Source: Peptococcaceae bacterium
Lineage (GTDB): Bacteria > Bacillota > Desulfotomaculia > Desulfotomaculales > Desulfocucumaceae
NCBI GenBank assembly: GCA_013336365.1
Contig: JAAXTT010000039.1
Span: 1 to 10,634 of the forward strand
Length of the DNA: 10,634 nucleotides
Direction: 5' to 3'
Below the pieces are notes generated by a model. That model did no database searches. It saw only the letters and a program-made list of their open reading frames with translations, and was not told the DNA's origin. Below are positions 1 through 6,585 of the stretch, in pieces; the stretch's first letter is position 1, and every line of letters begins with the position of its first letter. The translations under genes were made by a program, and so were the position numbers.

Positions 1-42
1 CTTAAGTCTTGCTCCAACAAATGCTGGTGTACCAGGTCTCAT
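1..42 (-). CDS. N-terminal fragment of a probable XRE-family regulator (ImmA/IrrE-fusion type)
   Basis: Only the first 14 codons lie in the window, reading MRPGTPAFVGARLK from an ATG at 42..40 and running off the left edge. A GAGG ribosome binding site lies at 57..54, 11 bases upstream, which supports a genuine start. From memory of protein families, the opening RPGTPxFxGxRLxxAR is typical of proteins with an N-terminal XRE helix-turn-helix followed by an ImmA/IrrE-type metallopeptidase domain, often linked to mobile elements or stress control. None of those domains is visible here, so the function is inferred from the N-terminal signature alone. The gene is separated from rnj by a terminator and about 300 non-coding bases, so it is its own transcription unit. 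Confidence 0.55.
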   Translation of the reverse strand, partial: MRPGTPAFVGARLK

Positions 43-88
43 AATTATTTAAACCTCTTCTATAATAATAATTAAATTTAAATATACC

Positions 89-105
89 TGTCTATAAAAT
101 AGACA
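89..105. promoter_or_regulatory. Perfect palindrome, candidate operator upstream of the XRE-like gene
   Basis: TGTCTAT (89-95) and ATAGACA (99-105) form a perfect 7-bp inverted repeat around AAA. It sits 47 bases upstream of the XRE-like start codon, where XRE repressors often bind their own promoter. On the minus strand a TTGTCT at 106..101 could be a -35 box, with TATATT (85..80) as a rather closely spaced -10. A further TTGTCTAT lies at 309-316 on the plus strand. The operator role is inferred from position and symmetry. Confidence 0.35.
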
Positions 106-338
106 ACTATACTCAAGTGAAAACAATTTTACATATAGTAAAGTAAAAAAATAGCTATATTTTGTAAAGAAGAAAATATATTATCCTGTACATCTTAGCA
201 GAAAAAAGGATTAAAACAACAATAGTCTGATATAATTCTTAAACTAATAAAAAGTATTCGACATAAATATTGAAATTTCCTCTAGCAAATAAACATAACT
301 ATCTAAAATTGTCTATCGAAGAGATAATTTAACTTAAA
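106..338. other. AT-rich intergenic region with no recognisable gene
   Basis: About 230 bases between the XRE-like promoter region and the rnj terminator. It is very rich in A and T, with stop codons in all frames and no start codon with a convincing ribosome binding site. I see no tRNA, riboswitch or repeat array. The only recurring word noticed is TTGTCTAT at 309-316, which is shared with the palindrome at 89-105. Confidence 0.6.
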
Positions 339-376
339 TAAAGGCAACTGACAATTAATCCTGCCAGTTGCCTTTA
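339..376 (-). terminator. Intrinsic terminator of rnj
   Basis: A perfect 12-bp stem is formed by 339-350 and 365-376, around a 14-base loop. Read on the minus strand, the stem is followed by a T-rich stretch (TTTAAGTTAAATT), whereas the plus-strand side is not T-rich, so it serves minus-strand transcription. It lies about 90 bases past the rnj stop codon and marks the end of that unit. Confidence 0.75.
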
Positions 377-464
377 TGATATCCACATACTCACCAAGTA
401 ACAATTTCTTTCTAAAAAATCGACAAAACAACAGATGCTGAAGCCTCCAAAAAAAACACCTCAG

Positions 465-2129
465 TTATGCATCCATAATTATCGGCAAAATCATAGGCCT
501 TCTCCTAGTTTTTTCATAAAGAAACTTCCATAAGGCATCTCTTATTTGAGATTTTATTGCGGACCATTCGGTAATATTGTTATCAAAGCACTTGTCAAGA
601 GCAATATTGACCTTTTCTCTGATTTCATCCATCAATTTTTCAGATTCTTTGACATATACAAAGCCCCGGGAAACTATGTCCGGACCTGCAACGATAGCAC
701 CACTTTCCCTACTTATGGTAATTACCACAATAAGAATACCATCCTGGGAAAGCTGTTTACGATCCCTTAATACCACATTTCCCACATCACCAACACCTAA
801 GCCATCAACTAAAACCTTTCCGGAGGTTACTCGTCCGGCATGCCTTCCTGAGCGACGAGTAAATTCCAACACCTGTCCATTCTCACATACAAAAATATTA
901 TTGGAAGGTATTCCCATTTCCTTGGCCAGCTCTGCGTGTTTGATCAGCATTCTATGCTCGCCATGTATTGGGACAAAAAATCTTGGTTTAGTCAGGTTAA
1001 TCATAAGCTTCAGCTCTTCTTGGCTGGGATGTCCGCTTACATGAATTCCTGAAATCGAGTCATAAACAACATTTGCTCCCTGCTTAAATAAAAGGTCGAT
1101 AACTCGTCCTACCAGCTTTTCATTCCCGGGAATCGGAGTTGCAGAAATAATAATAGTATCTCCTGGCATTATTTCGACCTGACGATGATCACCTACTGCC
1201 ATTCTTGTCAATGCAGACATTGGCTCACCCTGACTCCCTGTTGAAATGTACAAAATCTTATCTTTAGGAAGTCTTGCGGCCTCATCCAACTCAACCAAGG
1301 TACCCTCAGGGATGGTCAGATATCCAAGCTCATTTGCAATACTTACAACATTCACCATGCTCCGCCCTACTATTGCGACCTTGCGATCGTACTTGTGGGC
1401 TGCAGTTATAGCCTGCTGCAGTCTGTGAACATTAGATGCAAAGGTTGCCATGACAATCCGTCCATTAGCCTGACGAAAAACATCTTCCAAGGTACTGCCC
1501 ACAATCTTCTCTGACAGGGTAAATCCCTGTCTTTCAGCATTGGTACTGTCTGACAAAAGAACTAGAACTCCTCTTTCACCCAGCTGAGCAAATTTAAAGA
1601 AATCCAGGGTTTCCCCATCCACTGGGGTATGAACCACCTTAAAATCGCCTGTGTGAACAATAACACCTAAAGGAGTATGAATAGCCAAAGCAACTGCATC
1701 AGGAACACTATGGGAAACCCGGATAAATTCAACCTTAAATGGTCCTATTTGCACATTATCTCTGGGCATCACCGTATTAAGCTGAACATTGCCGGAAAGA
1801 CCATGCTCCTTTAGCTTGCCGGACAGCAAACCCAAGGTCAACTTAGTCCCATATACCGGAACATTCAGCTGCCTTAAAATATAAGGCAAGGCACCTATAT
1901 GATCCTCATGCCCATGAGTAAGAACAATACCCAGAACTTTATCCCTGTTTTCCAATAAAAATGTAACATCAGGAATCACCACGTCAATACCAAGCATCTC
2001 TTCTTCCGGAAACATCAGGCCGCAATCAACAACCAGAATACTTTCCCCAAATCTCACCACCATCATATTTTTGCCGATTTCACCTAATCCTCCCAGAGGA
2101 ATTAGAGAAATCCTTGAATTTTTTGTCAA
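465..2129 (-). CDS. rnj: Ribonuclease J (metallo-beta-lactamase/beta-CASP RNase)
   Basis: A 554-residue protein, the usual length for RNase J, an endo- and 5'-3' exoribonuclease for mRNA turnover and rRNA maturation in the cytoplasm. The metallo-beta-lactamase zinc site is intact: HGHEDH at about residues 72-77, a histidine at about 140 (RVSHSVPD) and HTGDFK at about 159-164. The beta-CASP region shows SDSTNAERQG near 193-202, HVSGHP at about 363-368 and the HGEH motif at about 389-392. Two TTG codons compete as start. The one at 2135 is 1 base from the Shine-Dalgarno, so the TTG at 2129 with 7-base spacing is preferred. In Bacillus subtilis the paralogue rnjB follows asd-dapG-dapA in the same way. 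Here rnj has its own candidate promoter, and a weak hairpin separates it from dapA. Confidence 0.96.
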   Translation of the reverse strand: MTKNSRISLIPLGGLGEIGKNMMVVRFGESILVVDCGLMFPEEEMLGIDVVIPDVTFLLENRDKVLGIVLTHGHEDHIGALPYILRQLNVPVYGTKLTLGLLSGKLKEHGLSGNVQLNTVMPRDNVQIGPFKVEFIRVSHSVPDAVALAIHTPLGVIVHTGDFKVVHTPVDGETLDFFKFAQLGERGVLVLLSDSTNAERQGFTLSEKIVGSTLEDVFRQANGRIVMATFASNVHRLQQAITAAHKYDRKVAIVGRSMVNVVSIANELGYLTIPEGTLVELDEAARLPKDKILYISTGSQGEPMSALTRMAVGDHRQVEIMPGDTIIISATPIPGNEKLVGRVIDLLFKQGANVVYDSISGIHVSGHPSQEELKLMINLTKPRFFVPIHGEHRMLIKHAELAKEMGIPSNNIFVCENGQVLEFTRRSGRHAGRVTSGKVLVDGLGVGDVGNVVLRDRKQLSQDGILIVVITISRESGAIVAGPDIVSRGFVYVKESEKLMDEIREKVNIALDKCFDNNITEWSAIKSQIRDALWKFLYEKTRRRPMILPIIMDA

Positions 2130-2136
2130 ATCCAAA

Positions 2137-2144
2137 CCTCCTTA
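2137..2144 (-). promoter_or_regulatory. Ribosome binding site that decides the rnj start
   Basis: TAAGGAGG on the minus strand, a near-perfect match to the 16S anti-Shine-Dalgarno. It is 1 base from the upstream TTG (2135) and 7 bases from the next in-frame TTG (2129). Normal spacing therefore favours 2129. Confidence 0.75.
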
Positions 2145-2239
2145 CTTTTAATTTTGAAAAACCTCTAAACGATGAGATAAAAATAGGAGAAGGTGGGGAG
2201 TAAATCCTGGATATTTTTTATTAATATCTTAAAATTTAG

Positions 2240-2268
2240 ACTATCTCTATCTTTCCTCACTTTGTCAT
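2240..2268 (-). promoter_or_regulatory. Candidate promoter of rnj
   Basis: On the minus strand, ATGACA (2268..2263, 5 of 6 to TTGACA) is followed after exactly 17 bases by GATAGT (2245..2240, 4 of 6 to TATAAT). Initiation near 2233 would give a leader of roughly 100 bases before rnj. It lies downstream of the dapA hairpin, so rnj could be transcribed on its own. The call rests on consensus matching only. Confidence 0.4.
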
Positions 2269-2298
2269 TTTAATGTAATAAAGAATAATAAATAAAAT

Positions 2299-2314
2299 GG
2301 GACCCTGTTGTCCC
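2299..2314 (-). terminator. Weak intrinsic terminator after dapA
   Basis: GGGAC (2299-2303) pairs with GTCCC (2310-2314) around a 6-base loop. On the minus strand the hairpin is followed by ATTTTATTTATTATT. It lies about 10 bases past the dapA stop. With a stem of only 5 bp, read-through into rnj is likely. Confidence 0.5.
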
Positions 2315-2323
2315 CTATAATAT

Positions 2324-3208
2324 CTAAATTAGATTTGCCTGAGTCAGAACATCTTTTAAAATATCCTTCTCATCTGAGGTAGCTTCGACTAAAGGAAGTC
2401 TGGGGATACCAGCCCCATGGCCAAGTATATTCATTGCTGCTTTTACAGGAACAGGATTGGTACAAATAAACATACCTTTAAATACAGGCAAAAGATCTAA
2501 ATGTATTTGAGTTGCCAGGGTTGTATTGCCAATATTAAAGGAGTCAATCATTTGCTGAATCTTCTCGCCAACTATATGAGCGGCCACACTTACAACTCCC
2601 TTAGCACCTAAAGCAAGCATTGGAAGAGTATAGGAATCATCCCCACTGTAAACCGAAAACCCATCAGGAAGCACGCTACAAAGCTCACTAACCTGATCTA
2701 TACTTCCGGCTGCTTCCTTGATTGCAATAATATTGGGGATTTCTGCCAGCTTTAATACGGTAGCCGGTAGCAAGTTTATCCCTGTTCTGCCGGGTACATT
2801 ATAGAGCATCACCGGAAGATGCGTGCTTTCTGCAATAGCTTCGAAATGCCGGTAGAGTCCTTCTTGAGAGGGCTTATTATAATAGGGACAGACCAGCATC
2901 ACTCCATCAACGCCAAGCTTTTCTGCAGCCTGAGTCAACTCAATGCTTTCAGTTGTATTATTACTGCCTGTGCCGGCAATAACCACTGCTTTGCCACCAA
3001 CCTCTTCCACAACAACCCTAAACAGCTCAAGCTTTTCTTCTTTTGTTAGGGTGGGTGACTCCCCTGTAGTGCCACATACTACCAAACCGTCTGATCCTGA
3101 CTGAGTTAAATAACGTGCCAGCTTTCCGGCCACACTATAATCTACTTCCATATTTTTATTGAAAGGAGTTATCATTGCGGTAATTACCCGCCCGAAATCG
3201 TTAACCAA
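2324..3208 (-). CDS. dapA: 4-hydroxy-tetrahydrodipicolinate synthase
   Basis: 294 residues, the normal family length. It condenses pyruvate with aspartate semialdehyde, the first step committed to diaminopimelate and lysine, in the cytoplasm. The TIM-barrel hallmarks are present: GTTGE at 46-50, LYNVPGRTG at 135-143 with the active-site tyrosine 136 and arginine 141, and the Schiff-base lysine 164 in IAIKEAAG. The start is TTG at 3208, with an AAGGTGG ribosome binding site (3221..3215) 6 bases upstream, and the N-terminal sequence (GRVITAMITPF) is typical. It follows dapG after 44 bases with no terminator, so the two are probably co-transcribed. No altered catalytic residue was seen. Confidence 0.97.
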   Translation of the reverse strand: MVNDFGRVITAMITPFNKNMEVDYSVAGKLARYLTQSGSDGLVVCGTTGESPTLTKEEKLELFRVVVEEVGGKAVVIAGTGSNNTTESIELTQAAEKLGVDGVMLVCPYYNKPSQEGLYRHFEAIAESTHLPVMLYNVPGRTGINLLPATVLKLAEIPNIIAIKEAAGSIDQVSELCSVLPDGFSVYSGDDSYTLPMLALGAKGVVSVAAHIVGEKIQQMIDSFNIGNTTLATQIHLDLLPVFKGMFICTNPVPVKAAMNILGHGAGIPRLPLVEATSDEKDILKDVLTQANLI

Positions 3209-3252
3209 GGTCTTCCACCTTCCTTTTTAAATTAGGGAGACAGGTTCCTTCC

Positions 3253-4470
3253 TTAGATAAACTGCCTATGAAGAGAACGCACCGCTTTTTCCATATCCTC
3301 ACCTTTAACCAATACCCAAATGGTAGTATTGGAATCATTGGATTGAAGGATATGAATATCCTCCTTTGTCAATGCCTCAACAATAGTAGCAATAACTCCC
3401 GGCACCCCAGTCATAGCAGCACCAACAGCTGCCACCTTTGCACAGTTCCTTGTTACTTCAGCAGCAAAACCTGTATTTTCAATAACTTGGGCAGCCTTCT
3501 GCCAATAATCTTCCTTTACTGTGAACACAGATAACCCCGGAAGAATATTGATAAAATCCAAACTTATTCCGGCCAGGGCAAGACCCTTAAATAGTCGTCG
3601 TTTATCCTTAAGACCCTCTTCACCTTCATCCATAGTTACTTTAAACTGAACCAGCCCCGGTATTTGAGTAATTCCGGTAACAGTTCTGTCTCTGGTAATA
3701 TCAATGGTACCCTTATTTACTTCGCCAGCACTGGTGACCAAAGTACCGGGCCCATCACTGAAAGTACATTTAACCCTTAATGGAATATTCTTCTGCATTA
3801 CTATTTCAACCGCTCTGGGATGAACCACCTTTGCACCCTCGTGAGCCAACTGACATATTTCATCATAGGTGATCATCTCTCTTGGCTTTGCATCAGTAAC
3901 TATTCTGGGATCAGCAGTCATTATTCCTTCCACATCAGTATATATATCAACATATACTGCATCAAGGGCAACTCCCAAAGCTGCAGCAGTAGTATCGCTA
4001 CCGCCCCTGCCAAGAGTAGTAATCTCTCCTTCTTCAGTACAGCCCTGAAAACCGGAAACAATAACAATTTTACCTTCCTTGGCATACTTTATAATGCTCT
4101 CAGGTTTAACCTTAAGTATTCTGGCCTCGCTAAAGGTATTGTCAGTAATTATTCCTGCCTGGGCACCTGTTAAACATACAGCATCATGCCCCATTTTCTG
4201 CAGAGTTGATGCCATCATTACTCCGGAAATAATCTCTCCACAGGACATGAGTAAATCCATTTCTCTTGAATCTGTTTCCAGGTTAGCTCCCCGGATAAAG
4301 TTAATCAAGGTGTCTGTAGCAAAGGGATCTCCCGCCCTGCCTATTGCAGAAACCACCAAAACCGGAGTATATCCGTTTTCTTTAGCGGCAATAGCCTTAC
4401 CGGCTACCTGTTCTCTAAGCTTCTCATCAGTAAGGGATGTGCCGCCAAACTTTTGAATAATAAATTTCAT
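3253..4470 (-). CDS. dapG: Aspartate kinase (DapG-type)
   Basis: 405 residues. It phosphorylates aspartate at the head of the diaminopimelate/lysine/threonine/methionine pathway. The N-terminal kinase motif KFGGTS is at 7-12, GRGGSDTTAAALG lies at about 154-166, and the DIYTDVEGIMTADPR segment at about 175-189. Two C-terminal ACT domains (about 264-400) include the effector-site segment SNDSNTTIWVL. The length and position between asd and dapA match B. subtilis DapG (aspartokinase I, diaminopimelate-sensitive) rather than LysC or ThrD, but the effector cannot be read from sequence. The ATG is preceded by AGGAGAG, which lies inside the last codons of asd. Only 3 bases separate the two genes, so translation is probably coupled. 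Confidence 0.93.
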   Translation of the reverse strand: MKFIIQKFGGTSLTDEKLREQVAGKAIAAKENGYTPVLVVSAIGRAGDPFATDTLINFIRGANLETDSREMDLLMSCGEIISGVMMASTLQKMGHDAVCLTGAQAGIITDNTFSEARILKVKPESIIKYAKEGKIVIVSGFQGCTEEGEITTLGRGGSDTTAAALGVALDAVYVDIYTDVEGIMTADPRIVTDAKPREMITYDEICQLAHEGAKVVHPRAVEIVMQKNIPLRVKCTFSDGPGTLVTSAGEVNKGTIDITRDRTVTGITQIPGLVQFKVTMDEGEEGLKDKRRLFKGLALAGISLDFINILPGLSVFTVKEDYWQKAAQVIENTGFAAEVTRNCAKVAAVGAAMTGVPGVIATIVEALTKEDIHILQSNDSNTTIWVLVKGEDMEKAVRSLHRQFI

Positions 4471-4473
4471 CTT

Positions 4474-5493
4474 CTATCTCTCCTGAAGCATGCCGTAATC
4501 TACCAATAATTCAGCAATTTGCACAGCATTGGTCGCTGCACCCTTACGAATTTGATCAGCTACCACCCATATATTCAAACCCTTGTCTATTGTGTTATCC
4601 TCTCTGATTCTGCCTACAAAAACCTCATCCTTGTCAGAGCAGAAATAGGGCATGGGATATTTGTTTTCAGAGGGTTCATCTATCACTATAATTCCAGGAG
4701 CCGCAGAAAGAATTCTTTTTGCCTCCTGAGCACTGATTTTTTGCTCTGTTTCAATATTGATGGATTCCGAATGACTGCGGAATACCGGAACCCTCACAGT
4801 AGTTGCGGTAATCCCGATACTGTCATCATTGAAAATCTTATGACTCTCCTTGACCATCTTCCATTCCTCTTTGGTGTAATCCATATCCTGGAACACATCG
4901 ATATGGGGAATAAGATTAAATGCTATCTGATGAGCGAATTTTTTAGGAGTATATTCCTTGCCTGCCAAAAATGCCCCAGTCTGCTCAGTAAGTTCTTCCA
5001 AACCCTCTTGACCGGCACCGGAAACAGCCTGATAGGTTGATACTACCACTCTTTTTATCTTAGCTGCATCATGAATCGGCTTTAAAGCCACCATCATTAT
5101 GATAGTGGAGCAATTGGGATTTGCAATTATTCCCTGATGATTTTTAACCGCCTCAGGGTTAACCTCAGGAACCACCAAGGGAACCTTGGGGTCTAATCGA
5201 TAAGCACTGCTGTTATCAATAATGACACAGCCTCTTTCCACAGCTGCAGGACCAAATTCCAAACTAGCTGCCCCACCGGCAAACAATGCAACGTCCATAT
5301 TATTGAAGCTTTCCGGGGTGGTTTCCTCAATAATGTAAGCTTCATCCTTGAACATGATCTGTTTACCGGCTGAACGTGCTGTGGCACAGAGTCTCAGTTT
5401 GTTTAAAGGAAAATTCCTCTCATCAAGAACTTTCAGCAATTCATGTCCTACAGCACCAGATGCTCCTACCACTACAACATTATAACCTGCCAA
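4474..5493 (-). CDS. asd: Aspartate-semialdehyde dehydrogenase
   Basis: With a TTG start at 5493 the protein has 339 residues, within the usual 330-345. It reduces aspartyl phosphate to aspartate semialdehyde using NADPH. The dinucleotide-binding GASGAVG is at 10-16, the catalytic cysteine 128 lies in ANPNCST, QAVSGAG is at 155-161 and the substrate-side histidine 241 in RVPVFRSHSES. An open frame extends up to an ATG at 5535, but those 14 extra codons include the ribosome binding site itself (AGGAGG, 5508..5503) and are not conserved-looking, so I shortened the gene. A promoter and inverted repeats lie between dapB and asd, so asd-dapG-dapA may form a sub-operon. Confidence 0.96.
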   Translation of the reverse strand: MAGYNVVVVGASGAVGHELLKVLDERNFPLNKLRLCATARSAGKQIMFKDEAYIIEETTPESFNNMDVALFAGGAASLEFGPAAVERGCVIIDNSSAYRLDPKVPLVVPEVNPEAVKNHQGIIANPNCSTIIMMVALKPIHDAAKIKRVVVSTYQAVSGAGQEGLEELTEQTGAFLAGKEYTPKKFAHQIAFNLIPHIDVFQDMDYTKEEWKMVKESHKIFNDDSIGITATTVRVPVFRSHSESINIETEQKISAQEAKRILSAAPGIIVIDEPSENKYPMPYFCSDKDEVFVGRIREDNTIDKGLNIWVVADQIRKGAATNAVQIAELLVDYGMLQER

Positions 5494-5502
5494 CAGCTTA
5501 AC

Positions 5503-5508
5503 CCTCCT
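5503..5508 (-). promoter_or_regulatory. Ribosome binding site that decides the asd start
   Basis: AGGAGG on the minus strand, 9 bases upstream of the TTG at 5493. Translation from the upstream ATG at 5535 would have to read through this site and would lack a ribosome binding site of its own. Confidence 0.75.
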
Positions 5509-5533
5509 AGTAATATATATTAATAAAAAGTAC

Positions 5534-5563
5534 AATCTACAATCCAGCCTGTAGATTATACCA
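5534..5563 (-). promoter_or_regulatory. Extended -10 promoter with overlapping inverted repeat before asd
   Basis: On the minus strand TGGTATAAT (5563..5555) is a perfect TATAAT with an extended -10 TGn. No good -35 box is visible at 16-18 bases. A perfect 8-bp inverted repeat, AATCTACA (5534-5541) and TGTAGATT (5550-5557) with an 8-base spacer, overlaps the -10 box and the expected start point, as a repressor operator would. The same repeat is followed 4 bases later by TTTTT on the minus strand, so for transcripts entering from dapB it could instead act as a weak terminator. Confidence 0.5.
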
Positions 5564-5590
5564 CATTTTACTCGTATTCCTTAGCAATTA

Positions 5591-5635
5591 GGATAAATCA
5601 AGTAAAAATGACCCACATTTTTACTTGATTTATCC
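5591..5635. repeat. 20-bp perfect inverted repeat between dapB and asd
   Basis: Arms 5591-5610 and 5616-5635 are perfectly complementary around the 5-base loop ACCCA. The structure begins 9 bases after the dapB stop codon. Both arms are AT-rich and no T-run follows on the minus strand, so it is not a standard terminator. It may stabilise the dapB transcript end, serve as a double-strand RNase substrate, or be a small mobile repeat. Confidence 0.85.
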
Positions 5636-5644
5636 ACCTACCGG

Positions 5645-6442
5645 CTAAAAAATAATATTTTCCAAACCATACACCATTTTATCTAATTCCATAACCTTAT
5701 TAATAGCTAGTAACAATCCCGGAATATAGGAATCTCTGGATAAGGCATCATGTCTGATTGTAAGAGTTTGACCCAGGCCACCAAAAATAACCTCCTGATG
5801 AGCCATCATCCCTGGCAGTCGTATACTATGTATCCTTAGGCCCTCGTCAAAATACCCGCCTCTTACACCATCTATTTTTTCAAGCTTACCTGTCTCTTTA
5901 CCGGTTAATTCTTTTCTGCTTTTCTGAATCATCTCTGCTGTTTTTATTGCCGTACCTGAGGGGGCATCAATTTTTCCGTCATGGTGCATTTCAATAATCT
6001 CCACGTTGGGGAAATATTTACTGGCTTCTGCGGCAAATTTTATAAGCAACAGAGCTCCAATAGTAAAATTCGGGGCTATTATACAACCGGTCTTGGACTT
6101 CGCCGCCATTTCCTTTACTGTTTCAAGCTGTTCCTCATTTATCCCGGTAGTGCCCACAACCGGCCGAACATTGGCGTCAAATGCTGTGCAAATATTGCTG
6201 TATACAGTGCTTGGTGTGGTAAAATCAACCATAACATCAGGCCTTAGCTCTGTTAATGCTGACTTGAGGTTTCCTCGAACAAGGATTCCTGTTGCATCTA
6301 TTCCCATTAAACTGCCAATATCAACCCCTTCTGCAAAAGGATCGACGGCTCCGACAACCTTAGCATCCGCAGAATCCCAGATGGCCTTCATCATTTCTTT
6401 TCCCATCTTTCCTGCTGCTCCACTAACAACGACCTTAATCAT
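5645..6442 (-). CDS. dapB: 4-hydroxy-tetrahydrodipicolinate reductase
   Basis: 265 residues, the usual length. It reduces the DapA product to tetrahydrodipicolinate with NAD(P)H. The N-terminal nucleotide-binding GAAGKMGKEM is at 8-17, GTTG at 97-100, and the catalytic signature EMHHDGKIDAPSGTA at about 151-165, with histidines 153/154 and lysine 157. HQEVIFGG near 215-222 is also typical. The ATG at 6442 is the only plausible start, because an in-frame TAG lies 18 codon-bases upstream with no start codon between. The nearest Shine-Dalgarno (AAGGAGGG) is 23 bases away, with a GC hairpin between them. It lies upstream of asd, so this cluster supplies four consecutive-pathway enzymes. Confidence 0.97.
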   Translation of the reverse strand: MIKVVVSGAAGKMGKEMMKAIWDSADAKVVGAVDPFAEGVDIGSLMGIDATGILVRGNLKSALTELRPDVMVDFTTPSTVYSNICTAFDANVRPVVGTTGINEEQLETVKEMAAKSKTGCIIAPNFTIGALLLIKFAAEASKYFPNVEIIEMHHDGKIDAPSGTAIKTAEMIQKSRKELTGKETGKLEKIDGVRGGYFDEGLRIHSIRLPGMMAHQEVIFGGLGQTLTIRHDALSRDSYIPGLLLAINKVMELDKMVYGLENIIF

Positions 6443-6473
6443 ATAGTCTGGGCCTAAGCCCTAAACCCTCCTT
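6443..6473 (-). promoter_or_regulatory. Distant Shine-Dalgarno with intervening hairpin before dapB
   Basis: AAGGAGGG (6473..6466) is the only strong ribosome binding site upstream of dapB, but it lies 23 bases from the ATG. Between them GGGCTTAGGCCC (6461..6450) can fold as a 4-bp GC stem with a TTAG loop. If folded, the effective spacing falls to about 11 bases. This suggests structure-dependent initiation, but it is an inference. Confidence 0.45.
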
Positions 6474-6492
6474 CATAGAAACTGAAATTAAA

Positions 6493-6544
6493 CCTTGACA
6501 TTATTTAACCCTTATTTTTATATAAGGGTTAAATAATGTCAAGG
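6493..6544. repeat. 23-bp perfect inverted repeat upstream of dapB
   Basis: Arms 6493-6515 and 6522-6544 are perfectly complementary around a 6-base AT centre. It sits between the hairpin that ends the upstream unit and dapB. Each arm contains a consensus TTGACA. On the minus strand TTGACA (6542..6537) is followed after 17 bases by AAAAAT (6519..6514, 4 of 6), which could be the dapB promoter. On the plus strand TTGACA (6495-6500) has TATATA 18 bases later. Operator, promoter, hairpin or small mobile element cannot be told apart from this sequence. Confidence 0.85.
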
Positions 6545-6547
6545 AAA

Positions 6548-6565
6548 AGCTGGGATTTCCCAGCT
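6548..6565 (-). terminator. Intrinsic terminator after the GH114-like gene
   Basis: A 7-bp GC-containing stem, AGCTGGG (6548-6554) with CCCAGCT (6559-6565), has a 4-base loop. On the minus strand it runs directly into TTTTCC. It begins 20 bases after the stop codon of the GH114-like gene, separating the surface/signalling cluster from dapB. The T-run is short. Confidence 0.65.
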
Positions 6566-6585
6566 GAATAATAACTAATGGCAAC

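Noticed and set aside
437..464. Possible hairpin directly after the rnj stop
   Set aside because: The pairing is about 6 bp with a wobble pair and a loop of 15 bases. The 12-bp stem at 339-376 is a far better terminator.
577..1044. Plus-strand open frame of 155 codons
   Set aside because: It lies wholly antisense to the well-supported rnj gene, has no ribosome binding site, and its composition is a shadow of the other strand.
2210..2228. Short GATATT/AATATC stem in the rnj leader
   Set aside because: Six AT-only pairs in an AT-rich region are expected by chance.
4519..5040. Plus-strand open frame of 173 codons
   Set aside because: Entirely antisense to asd with its intact motifs. The translated sequence shows no recognisable domain.
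5494..5535. ATG at 5535 as the asd start
   Set aside because: The added residues translate the ribosome binding site and the promoter-proximal leader, and no ribosome binding site precedes that ATG.
6006..6446. Plus-strand open frame of 146 codons
   Set aside because: Antisense to dapB with no ribosome binding site. Its hydrophobic residues arise from the complementary strand.
6443..6585. Lysine riboswitch or T-box leader upstream of dapB
   Set aside because: The space is only about 140 bases, occupied by a terminator hairpin and a simple palindrome. I see no multi-helix junction and no T-box sequence (TGGNACCGCG-like).
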